Part shown: piece by piece, positions 8,951 through 15,352 of the stretch | Layout of the letters: each line of letters starts with the position of its first letter | Position numbering within the stretch: position 1 is the stretch's first letter | IMG/VR virus record: IMGVR_UViG_3300010391_000273 | Span: 34,576-98,575 of that record | Source: a virus | Reading direction: 5' to 3' (one strand) | Length of the DNA stretch: 64,000 nucleotides | Made by a program: the position numbers and the translations under genes | Notes under the pieces: model-generated | Database searches by the model: none | What the model was told of the DNA's origin: nothing | What the model saw: only the letters and a program-made list of their open reading frames with translations

Positions 8951-9088
8951 ATGGATCAACCACACTGTTACTACTGCCACTCCACCCATACCACGTGGAA
9001 TGATCGGTTCCGTTGTTACCTCTGCCACCATTGCTATCTCAAACTGGAAGATGATCGAAGACGACCAGGAATAGTAGACATGAGGTAA
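8951..9088 (+). CDS. Small zinc-ribbon protein
   Basis: 45 residues with two CxxC pairs (CYYC, CYLCHHC), a minimal zinc ribbon. It starts at an ATG five bases after the upstream stop. This small Cys-rich type is common across the rest of the window. Confidence 0.5.
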   Translation: MDQPHCYYCHSTHTTWNDRFRCYLCHHCYLKLEDDRRRPGIVDMR

Positions 9089-9101
9089 CACCCAAGTAAT
9101 C

Positions 9102-9293
9102 ATGACAATTTACAGAATGGGGCCTAAAGTGAACGAGAAGACCTTTCCAGTAAACATCGGCCAGGACGAGCGGGACATGATCACGTCAATCCAGAACAAG
9201 ATTGAGGTGAACATGGGCTACAAGGTCACTCAGCGAGCCGTGGTCACTCGTGCGATTCGCAAGATGCACGAAGAGATTTTTCAGAAAACTTGA
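9102..9293 (+). CDS. Ribbon-helix-helix-like DNA-binding protein
   Basis: 63 residues. After a short strand (KTFPVNIG) two helices follow (DERDMITSIQNKI and QRAVVTRAIRKMHEEI), the arrangement of MetJ/Arc-type ribbon-helix-helix repressors. Likely a phage transcription regulator. Assigned by secondary-structure pattern only. Confidence 0.45.
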   Translation: MTIYRMGPKVNEKTFPVNIGQDERDMITSIQNKIEVNMGYKVTQRAVVTRAIRKMHEEIFQKT

Positions 9294-9316
9294 TTGTCGT
9301 ACCACAGTCTCTGAAG

Positions 9317-9574
9317 ATGGCGGACCTCATGTGTACGACCCACAAGGATTACGTCATCGCGCCGTTTGATTGCCCAGGATGCACCCATGAGGCGCTCGCG
9401 CGCATGCAGACCCTTGCACCACACGATGCGGTGGACGACCTCGCAGAGACAGTCGCGGTGCCCACTATCTGTTGCTGTGATGAGGACGTCACGGAACCAG
9501 ATGGGTCGTACATAGGCACCAAGGGGTGCATGCACGATCCGCCAGCACCCTTCTCCTTAAAACACGACGATTAA
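9317..9574 (+). CDS. Cys-rich hypothetical protein
   Basis: About 85 residues from the ATG at 9317. It contains CTTH...CPGC and CCC...C clusters suggesting metal binding. Not recognised. Confidence 0.45.
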   Translation: MADLMCTTHKDYVIAPFDCPGCTHEALARMQTLAPHDAVDDLAETVAVPTICCCDEDVTEPDGSYIGTKGCMHDPPAPFSLKHDD

Positions 9575-9595
9575 GCCAACGGATGAGGTCAAGTC

Positions 9596-9754
9596 ATGCT
9601 GTGGCGAAAGATGAAGGATCGCGGCGGGAAAATGTCCTCGGTGTGGAGATGCCCCAAGTGTAAACAGTGGAAAGTCGAGCTTCTAGCTGAGGCCTGTCAC
9701 GCTTTGATAGAGTTCGACAAGGGGATAGATGAGAACAACCCTCTACCTAAGTAG
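9596..9754 (+). CDS. Small zinc-binding protein
   Basis: 52 residues with one CPKC pair near the middle (WRCPKCKQWKVELL) and a following Cys-His. Single-knuckle ribbon of the kind common in phages; function unknown. Confidence 0.45.
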   Translation: MLWRKMKDRGGKMSSVWRCPKCKQWKVELLAEACHALIEFDKGIDENNPLPK

Positions 9755-9764
9755 GAGTACAAGG

Positions 9765-9989
9765 ATGATCATCGAACTTGCGAACGGTGTAAAGGTTGCT
9801 ACTAAAAGAGCTTCCAAGATCACATTTAGGAAGATCGGGCTTCCCGGTTGGTGGCGGTGGTATCTCATCTACGATGCAAAGGGTGGGCAAAGCCGCAGTT
9901 TAGTAACCGTTCGTAGTATACAATCAATCAAAGGAGGAACTGATTATAGTCATTTCTTGGGAAGAAAAGAAAGTTCCTGTAAGTCGTAA
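9765..9989 (+). CDS. Hypothetical protein
   Basis: 74 residues from the ATG at 9765, chosen because TAGGAG lies 8 bases upstream. Beta-rich, basic, with a WWRWYLIYD aromatic patch. Not recognised. Confidence 0.5.
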   Translation: MIIELANGVKVATKRASKITFRKIGLPGWWRWYLIYDAKGGQSRSLVTVRSIQSIKGGTDYSHFLGRKESSCKS

Positions 9990-10016
9990 ACGTAGGGGTT
10001 ACATAGACTTAGAACT

Positions 10017-10226
10017 ATGAAACTCTCAAAAGATCACGCCATTCGAATTGCTGTCTCTCATCTCAAGGGAGTTGATCGAGACGCCGAGATACTTCGCTTG
10101 TGTAAACACCCCAGGCAAATCATGCGGGCAGCCCAGATCAAGATCATCTTGATTCGTCGGATGAAGGGTGTAAGAAAAGAGCACAAGCATAACCTTAACC
10201 CTTCGCATAAGTCATTGAGGTCTTAA
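10017..10226 (+). CDS. Small basic protein
   Basis: 69 residues, Lys/Arg/His rich and mostly helical. No family recognised. The stop is followed within a few bases by the next start. Confidence 0.45.
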   Translation: MKLSKDHAIRIAVSHLKGVDRDAEILRLCKHPRQIMRAAQIKIILIRRMKGVRKEHKHNLNPSHKSLRS

Positions 10227-10229
10227 GCT

Positions 10230-10439
10230 ATGTGGACACTACTTAATCAAAGTGGAACCTTGACATGTGGCATCTTTGAAACTGAGGAAGATGCCATCGA
10301 CTGGTCAGAGAGGTTCCTTCCCAGTTTAGGTTTGATCCCAGTTGAACTCCTTATCTCAAAAGAGATGAAAATGAACATCACCATAACTACATGGGAAGGG
10401 CAAGCCCATACTTTCCCCACACCCCTGAGCATTAACTAG
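10230..10439 (+). CDS. Hypothetical protein
   Basis: 69 residues, mixed alpha/beta, starting 3 bases after the previous stop. Not recognised. Confidence 0.45.
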   Translation: MWTLLNQSGTLTCGIFETEEDAIDWSERFLPSLGLIPVELLISKEMKMNITITTWEGQAHTFPTPLSIN

Positions 10440-10488
10440 GATCAGGCTACAAGAGAGAACAAATCGCAAAGAGGAAGCAGGTTAGATC

Positions 10489-10569
10489 ATGATTCTTCCA
10501 GGCTGGTCCTTTCCTATATCTCCAGAATTAGAGAAAGCCATCAACGATGGGATAGTCACGACTGAGTAG
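10489..10569 (+). CDS. Possible micro-protein
   Basis: 26 codons from ATG to TAG, preceded by AGGAAGCAGG, which could serve as a ribosome-binding site. Too short to judge further. Confidence 0.25.
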   Translation: MILPGWSFPISPELEKAINDGIVTTE

Positions 10570-10642
10570 AACGCGAAGGAAAAGTTTACCTACGTAAAAG
10601 GTAAGTATGTAAATGCTCATGGGATCGTGATTGAGTTTCAAT

Positions 10643-10831
10643 ATGGAATATGAAGTAGTCGAGAGCGACTTCGAACCTGGTGTATGGAAAGTTGAAGTCC
10701 ATGACCATAGGAGCGGTGATTGCTATATCACAAACTTCTACGGTCCCAAGTCAAAGGAACGCGCCGTGGAGTATCTGGTGTTCAAAATAAAAACCTCCGC
10801 GCCATCTGACGTATTCCACGCTGTCATGTGA
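10643..10831 (+). CDS. Hypothetical protein
   Basis: 62 residues from the ATG at 10643, beta-rich and acidic (YEVVESDFEPGVWKVEVHDH). Not recognised. Confidence 0.45.
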   Translation: MEYEVVESDFEPGVWKVEVHDHRSGDCYITNFYGPKSKERAVEYLVFKIKTSAPSDVFHAVM

Positions 10832-10846
10832 AAGAGGCTATTCTAA

Positions 10847-11137
10847 GTGCCTAACAAGTATGAACTAGGTAATGGTCTCATTCCACTTGGTGCTAAACAT
10901 GGCAGGTACCTCTATATCAAGTATAAGTGCAAGTGTGTAGTGTGTCGTAAAGCGGCTTCAGTCTACCAAGTCGAGAGGGTCAAAGCACTCGTAGCCCAAG
11001 GTAAGTGTAAGTCATGTGGGAAACCTCATGTTGATGGCCTTCAGTATAGGTGCAAGGCTTGCAATGAGAAGTCTACCATCTACAATAGGAAGATGAGGGA
11101 GACTAACAAGCTTTTAAAGACTCTTGGGGTTTTTTAA
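10847..11137 (+). CDS. Zinc-ribbon protein (GTG start)
   Basis: 96 residues, basic, with CKCVVC, CKSC and CKAC pairs that could bind two zinc ions. The CKCVVCR...CKSCGKP layout recalls the zinc frame of HNH-type proteins, but no catalytic HNH is visible. GTG is the likely start, 15 bases after the upstream stop. Confidence 0.5.
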   Translation: MPNKYELGNGLIPLGAKHGRYLYIKYKCKCVVCRKAASVYQVERVKALVAQGKCKSCGKPHVDGLQYRCKACNEKSTIYNRKMRETNKLLKTLGVF

Positions 11138-11139
11138 TC

Positions 11140-11217
11140 ATGGAGTTCGGCAACACGGAGATGCCGTGGACGTACAATAAGGCGAAGAAGACGCTCACGC
11201 TGGACGAAGAGGCGTAG
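11140..11217 (+). CDS. Possible micro-protein
   Basis: 25-residue acidic/basic peptide starting 2 bases after the previous stop. Weak evidence; it immediately precedes the first copy of the structured RNA repeat. Confidence 0.25.
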   Translation: MEFGNTEMPWTYNKAKKTLTLDEEA

Positions 11218-11226
11218 GACACATCG

Positions 11227-11293
11227 CGGGGATAGGATGACGTGTTATCCATCGGGCCGCGCCCGAGAGGCTGGTGTGACACCCAGTTCCCCG
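11227..11293 (+). ncRNA. Cloverleaf-like structured RNA, copy 1
   Basis: 67 nt closed by CGGGGA (11227-11232) and TCCCCG (11288-11293). Inside are three hairpins: GGAT/ATCC around a conserved loop, CGGG/CCCG, and CTGG/CCAG. A second 67-nt copy at 17860-17926 keeps the same loops and changes both sides of the second and third stems (ACAG/CTGT, CCGG/CCGG), which is covariation. About 30 bases downstream are also partly conserved (CCGGT, CAA.TTGGA). I cannot match it to a known riboswitch or ribozyme. It precedes a lipoprotein gene. Confidence 0.7.
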
Positions 11294-11524
11294 CACAGTT
11301 TGCCGGTTAGTTCAAAATTGGAGATCGAGTTTGGATAACAAGTAGAAACAAGAAAGCTACTATTGTCCATCTCACTAGTAGTGGATGAAGATTGGAGGGT
11401 TTCTGGCCATTTGCCCTCGCTCATGGCGGGTCGGACTGGGGATCGCGCTGTGGAATACCAGTGCAGGGCTCCTGCCGATGATGGTCCGCTGATTGCACAC
11501 CCAACAACTCAGGAGAAACGAATC

Positions 11525-12394
11525 ATGAAACGATTGACATGGGGATTTCTTGCACTCGTGTGTGTCTACAGTCTGCTCGTCGGCGGGTGTTCGTTGGACA
11601 AGGGGTCCACAGGGCCCTCGGCAGTCGAATTGGGGACTCCGGTGTCGCCAGGATCACAGCTGTACACCCTCGTGGGGAGTCAGTTTTTGGGGACATTGAC
11701 CGCCAATGTGGGTGGCACCAGTGGAACATTGGGCATCCTGTTTACCTCAGAAGGGGGCACCGCTGTGACCGCAACGGTGACGTTCAACGATGGCCAGGGC
11801 TATGTGGGCGATGCCGTAGGGACACTGAGCAACCTCCATACACTCGCGCGCAACGGATTATCGGGTGGCGGGTGTACGGCATGGGAGAGTCAGGGAACGG
11901 TGACGTTGGCTGTGCCGCCTGCTCGCGACACCTACACAGGCTCGTACTACGCCACATGCCACAACAGTCCTTCAGCGGTGTTTGGTGATAGCGGGACGTT
12001 TGCTCTTTCCCGTACAGGGACATTGGGACTTCCGATTCCGCCGCCTCCAGTGATTGTAGACGTGTGTCCTAATCTTGAAGGGACACAGCTTGTCGTGCCA
12101 GCGGGATACGTCCTCACAAATGGGCAGTGTGTCCTGATTCCCCCTCCGCCACCGCCCCCGCTGCTCTGCTCCACGTCCTACTGGAGGATGAACAATGGGA
12201 ACACGAACGCCAAACAGAACAAGTGCGTGAACAACGGTGGTACGTGGCTCGGAGAGTTTGACGTGCCGGGATCAGCAGCCGGTATCGAGCACGACGTATG
12301 CAAGTTCCAACCGAATCCACCGGGCGCACCAGGGAACGATGAGACATTGATCACGCCGCCTGGATTGACGCCGATTGCGTGTCCGATCTCGTAG
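11525..12394 (+). CDS. Secreted lipoprotein
   Basis: 289 residues from the ATG at 11525, chosen because AGGAG lies 9 bases upstream and a signal peptide begins there. MKRLTWGFLALVCVYSLL is followed by a lipobox LVGGC, so Cys would be lipidated and the protein anchored in an envelope membrane. The body is Gly/Thr/Ser rich and beta-like, with Pro-rich linkers (IPPPPPPPL) and a C-terminal Cys-containing domain. It looks like a bacterial surface protein. In a phage it could be a superinfection-exclusion or host-envelope lipoprotein. Confidence 0.75.
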   Translation: MKRLTWGFLALVCVYSLLVGGCSLDKGSTGPSAVELGTPVSPGSQLYTLVGSQFLGTLTANVGGTSGTLGILFTSEGGTAVTATVTFNDGQGYVGDAVGTLSNLHTLARNGLSGGGCTAWESQGTVTLAVPPARDTYTGSYYATCHNSPSAVFGDSGTFALSRTGTLGLPIPPPPVIVDVCPNLEGTQLVVPAGYVLTNGQCVLIPPPPPPPLLCSTSYWRMNNGNTNAKQNKCVNNGGTWLGEFDVPGSAAGIEHDVCKFQPNPPGAPGNDETLITPPGLTPIACPIS

Positions 12395-12461
12395 GCGACA
12401 ACTAACTACTAGTGAATGACGTGGATTTCACTGCTAGATACTACCCAGATAGGCCTTTAAC

Positions 12462-12680
12462 ATGAGGTATTACACATACAACGAGCCTCCAATCGTACCC
12501 GGTGGTACACCCACTCAACCTATTCTTTCAGAGGCCCAGATCCTAGCGATCTACTTCCCATGTTGGTCTAAACAGATGAGGAAGGCAGGCAAACAGAATC
12601 TCATCAGCTTCGAGAATTGCATAAAGGATTGGGTTGTAGTCCATTGGGCTTGGGAAGTCCTTAAGCCATTAGATGTATAA
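12462..12680 (+). CDS. Hypothetical protein
   Basis: 72 residues with a Pro-rich N terminus and a helical, Trp-rich C terminus. Not recognised. A copy of the palindromic leader element follows its stop. Confidence 0.45.
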   Translation: MRYYTYNEPPIVPGGTPTQPILSEAQILAIYFPCWSKQMRKAGKQNLISFENCIKDWVVVHWAWEVLKPLDV

Positions 12681-12712
12681 TCGTGCATGATCGTAACAGG
12701 AAAAAATTAACC

Positions 12713-12844
12713 ATGATCTCAATCATTCTCGGCTTTACGTTAGGTGGCCTAATCCCGGCCTATATCCTTAAGCATTACCAGGCCTATACATGCCTCGTTA
12801 ACCTAAATTGTAATTGTAAATATGATGAGGATTGGTTAGATTAA
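12713..12844 (+). CDS. Small membrane protein
   Basis: 43 residues. The N-terminal hydrophobic helix (MISIILGFTLGGLIPAYIL) is followed by a short Cys-containing acidic tail. It is preceded by TGCATGATCGTAACAGG, where an upstream ATG opens a seven-codon leader ending just before this start. Confidence 0.45.
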   Translation: MISIILGFTLGGLIPAYILKHYQAYTCLVNLNCNCKYDEDWLD

Positions 12845-12888
12845 GTCTTCTAACAATCATGCAATGATCATCAGTCATGCAATGATCG

Positions 12889-13088
12889 GTAGTAGGTTGA
12901 AAAAGTCTCTCTAAGAACAAGTTAAATCCTCAACCGTGCTGGGAGCTAGGTTGAACTCACTTGTCTATGATCTACTGATCATGTTAGAGAGACCTTTTGA
13001 GCCTACTGCCCGGTCAAACCTCAAGGTAATAGGGTGTGAGGTGCCTTCACCTACCATCTTTCTCCCAACCCATTGGTGGTAGGCTCAA
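12889..13088 (+). ncRNA. Long rod-like RNA structure with a competing third strand
   Basis: 12889-12914 pairs with 12984-13009 over 26 positions, with G-U pairs and only one or two mismatches. Nested inside are ACAAGT/ACTTGT and TCAACC/GGTTGA stems. A second copy of the outer left arm, GTAGGCTCAA at 13079-13088, is perfectly complementary to TTGAGCCTAC (12997-13006) and would break the rod if it paired. This switch-like design precedes the gene starting at 13136. It is not a terminator (no U tract). It could be a 6S-like RNA, an attenuator or a riboswitch. Confidence 0.6.
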
Positions 13089-13135
13089 CTTTATCATTGC
13101 ATAATGATATGCATGATTATTCTAAGGTGTTTAAC

Positions 13136-13711
13136 ATGATCGCGGCTAAAGTCGTCGTCGTCGTGAAGGATCCGTTTGAAGTCAGTCTCTTAACGAGTGA
13201 GGATGCGAACCTCCTTGTTCGTGGGTCAGGGCGTTTGCAAGATCATGCTGCTCGTCAACTCAAACCTGAGTCTGATCCTTTAGGGCTCCCTGTGAATGAG
13301 TGGCAATGTGTTCATGTGGAGACCACCTACAAACAACAGGATGGAGCACCGAAAGGTGTCACCATTCCACAAAGTTTCCGGTGTACCCACTCTATCGATA
13401 ATGGTGGGTTCCTTTGCTCGTACCATGATCGACACCTTCTCTCAATCAAACTGAGCCCGGTTGACCAAGCCCAGTTCAAACTTTGGTATGAGACTCATGC
13501 CGCTGATATCGTGGTCGATGGCGTGATCAAGGCTGACCAGCGTGAACTTAGGAACTACACCATCCAGAAGCGGTGGGGTCTCAAGATCCACACTTGCCCA
13601 ACGCCGCCACAGCTTGTCAACTCCAAGACTGGAAAGACAAGAGAGATCGCTGTTGACCCTGAATGGGAGAAGGTGGAGCTTGTAGGGGCTGGTCAATCCG
13701 ATGAAGTCTGA
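13136..13711 (+). CDS. Hypothetical protein
   Basis: 191 residues from the ATG at 13136. N-terminal beta strands (AAKVVVVVKDPF), a CVHVET...C.H...C pattern in the middle (possible metal site) and a mixed C terminus. No family recognised. Its end overlaps the next gene by 11 bases. Its leader carries the switch-like RNA structure. Confidence 0.55.
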   Translation: MIAAKVVVVVKDPFEVSLLTSEDANLLVRGSGRLQDHAARQLKPESDPLGLPVNEWQCVHVETTYKQQDGAPKGVTIPQSFRCTHSIDNGGFLCSYHDRHLLSIKLSPVDQAQFKLWYETHAADIVVDGVIKADQRELRNYTIQKRWGLKIHTCPTPPQLVNSKTGKTREIAVDPEWEKVELVGAGQSDEV

Positions 13712-14096
13712 GGACTACCTGAACGACATACGGCTTAGCTCATTCAAGCCGCTGAAGACTCTTCCTAAGGAGTCTAAGAAGATTCTCTACATGACTCTCT
13801 TTAATGAGGGTAACAAGGTTCTTAAAGCTTATAACCCATGTCAAATTAAGGATGGGACGTGCGCCGGAAGCTATAAGGATGATATAGGCTTATGCTGTAA
13901 TGGTTGTAAGCACCTTGGACCTCTTGGCTGTACTGTTGAAAGCCTAATGTGTAAGCTTTGGCTTTGTCAAGGTATCATACAAACACCAGCTGGTAAAAGT
14001 GCTATCTTAAGACTGATTCAACTTCACCATGTAGCACGAGCATCTGGTGTACCTCTCGTAATGAGATCTTCATTTGAGGCATCTTTCAATGAATGA
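13701..14096 (+). CDS. Cys-rich protein, possible metal or Fe-S binder
   Basis: 131 residues. Eight cysteines cluster between residues 47 and 89 (C.......C........CC..C......GC......C.....C), a density typical of an Fe-S or multi-zinc site. The helical N terminus (LKTLPKESKKILYMTLF) may be a binding arm. No enzyme motif recognised. Confidence 0.5.
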   Translation: MKSEDYLNDIRLSSFKPLKTLPKESKKILYMTLFNEGNKVLKAYNPCQIKDGTCAGSYKDDIGLCCNGCKHLGPLGCTVESLMCKLWLCQGIIQTPAGKSAILRLIQLHHVARASGVPLVMRSSFEASFNE

Positions 14097-14193
14097 CTAC
14101 CTAGGAGAGCTGGCTCCACTCAAGACTAAGCTTAAAATCTTCTATAAGTGTTTTGAGTGTGGACTCATTCGGCGAAGCCTTTTGGAGACCTAA
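14089..14193 (+). CDS. Short CxxC protein
   Basis: 34 residues overlapping the previous stop by 8 bases, with FYKCFECGLIRR, a single zinc-ribbon knuckle. Reads through to just before the next start. Confidence 0.35.
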   Translation: MNDYLGELAPLKTKLKIFYKCFECGLIRRSLLET

Positions 14194-14195
14194 AT

Positions 14196-14696
14196 ATGCG
14201 TGATTTTATCAAAGTGCCAGCTATGTTTTTTACCTATGGTTTTCTCTGGATCGCGATTCAAGACCGTAGTGTTGATGCTCTCGTGGCGATGATCTTACCT
14301 ATAGTTATCTGGGTCTGGGCAGGCACGACTGGTGAATATCCAACCTTTGATTGCACCTCGTGGGAAAAGAAGCTTGCAAAAGAGATTGAATATGGGATTG
14401 AGCAGACTCAAAAACAAGCAGATGAGCAAGAAAATGATCGACAGAGCGGTATACGGTGGTTCAGAGTTACTACTGGTAAACCATCAGTCCTTGCTCAAGC
14501 GTTCTATGTTCAGGGATCAGCCTATGGACCTCAACGATATTTCAGGGCGAAAAGTTATTCTATTAACTGTGGGGCTCTTGTATTAGAAGGGCCGGTTTTA
14601 CCAAAACGGAGCATTTCTGTTTTTTCTTCTGTATGGTTAGAGGATGCTCCACAGTGTATGTCAGCAGGATCTTGGTGCTCTATAGAAGAAATGTAA
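14196..14696 (+). CDS. Membrane protein with divergent C terminus
   Basis: 166 residues from the ATG at 14196, supported by GGAG 8 bases upstream. Two hydrophobic segments (VPAMFFTYGFLWIAIQ and ALVAMILPIVIWVWAG) are followed by a charged helical linker. From about residue 125 the frame runs over the opposite-strand LAGLIDADG remnant, so the natural C terminus may have been replaced when that element landed. Confidence 0.45.
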   Translation: MRDFIKVPAMFFTYGFLWIAIQDRSVDALVAMILPIVIWVWAGTTGEYPTFDCTSWEKKLAKEIEYGIEQTQKQADEQENDRQSGIRWFRVTTGKPSVLAQAFYVQGSAYGPQRYFRAKSYSINCGALVLEGPVLPKRSISVFSSVWLEDAPQCMSAGSWCSIEEM

Positions 14697-14863
14697 GGAC
14701 TGTAATAGAAGGAAATCAGGAAAATAGTATGACCCTTTGGTTCATCTCTGATAGATACAACGGGAGCACGATAAATATCTCCTTTGTTTCCATAACTCAT
14801 TGTAACACACCCTTCACCATCGAATAATCCGGCTAGATATTGAATAGAAACAGTCTTTTTCAT
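14555..14863 (-). pseudogene. Truncated LAGLIDADG homing endonuclease
   Basis: The first 35 residues are typical of a free-standing LAGLIDADG nuclease: IQYLAGLFDGEGCVTMSY then RAPVVSI. Real family members continue for 100-200 more residues; here the code after residue 40 shows no second motif or core. The 102-residue frame is therefore read as a decayed or cut-off gene. It sits 80 bases from the acceptor end of the tmRNA gene and reads away from it, hinting that the element homed into or near the tmRNA locus. Confidence 0.6.
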
Positions 14864-14929
14864 TTTTAAATACTCCCAATAAGTTACAAACTTATAGTCT
14901 ACTAGATAATAAAGAAGATTGTCAACAAG

Positions 14930-15340
14930 ATTAAACTGTTGAAGATCAACAAACCGCCATTCGGACGGGGCTGCAATGCCCCCGACTCCACCATAACAAA
15001 TTTAATGAGTATGGGGTCGACTTAGTTTCGACGGGTAGCTTAGTAGTTGATTGGAGGTTTAGTCGTAAGACCCACGAAACGGGTCAACCGATAGTCAACG
15101 ACTATCAAATGGCAGCGTAAGCTGCAATCGACTTATAAGGTCTAATCACCTTTAGGTCCGGGTTTTGTGGGTTGTCCTCGGAACAGAATCAACCCTCTTT
15201 CAAACAAGTTTTAAGTTTGTGGTGTCCAGACTCCTTAGAGGAAGAGGAGACACTCCTCACTTAAGCGGCTTAGGCTAGCAGGCTGACAGACGCTGGATGA
15301 GAGACCCCTTTGGCGTAATAGCACACTAGGCACCACAATC
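14930..15340 (+). ncRNA. ssrA: Circularly permuted tmRNA (two-piece ssrA)
   Basis: The 3' acceptor piece lies upstream of the 5' piece. Upstream: ATTCGGAC (14959-14966), a GGGG...CCCC T-arm, CGACTCC (14983-14989) and A-CCA (14990-14993). After 19 bases the 5' piece begins GGGGTCG (15013-15019), fully complementary to CGACTCC with one G-U pair, and continues with TTTCGACGGG (15026-15035). GTTGATT (15046-15052) pairs with GATCAAC (14944-14950) as helix P2. After TAGTC the tag frame 15097-15120 reads NDYQMAA-stop; GCAGC-GTAA-GCTGC places the stop in a small hairpin loop. The outer ends of the two pieces are estimated. The tag's -MAA end suits bacterial proteases. Confidence 0.9.
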
Positions 15341-15352
15341 AATAAGGTTAGA

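Noticed and set aside
11784-12347. Several minus-strand frames over the lipoprotein gene
   Set aside because: The plus-strand gene has a signal peptide, lipobox and ribosome-binding site; the others are shadows.
12845-13072. CRISPR-like short repeats (ATCATGCAATGATC)
   Set aside because: Two adjacent palindromes without regular spacers; part of the dispersed leader element.
15121-15340. Conventional tmRNA 3' end downstream of the tag
   Set aside because: No CGACTCC/CCA or T-arm follows; the only matching acceptor strand is upstream, so the gene is permuted.
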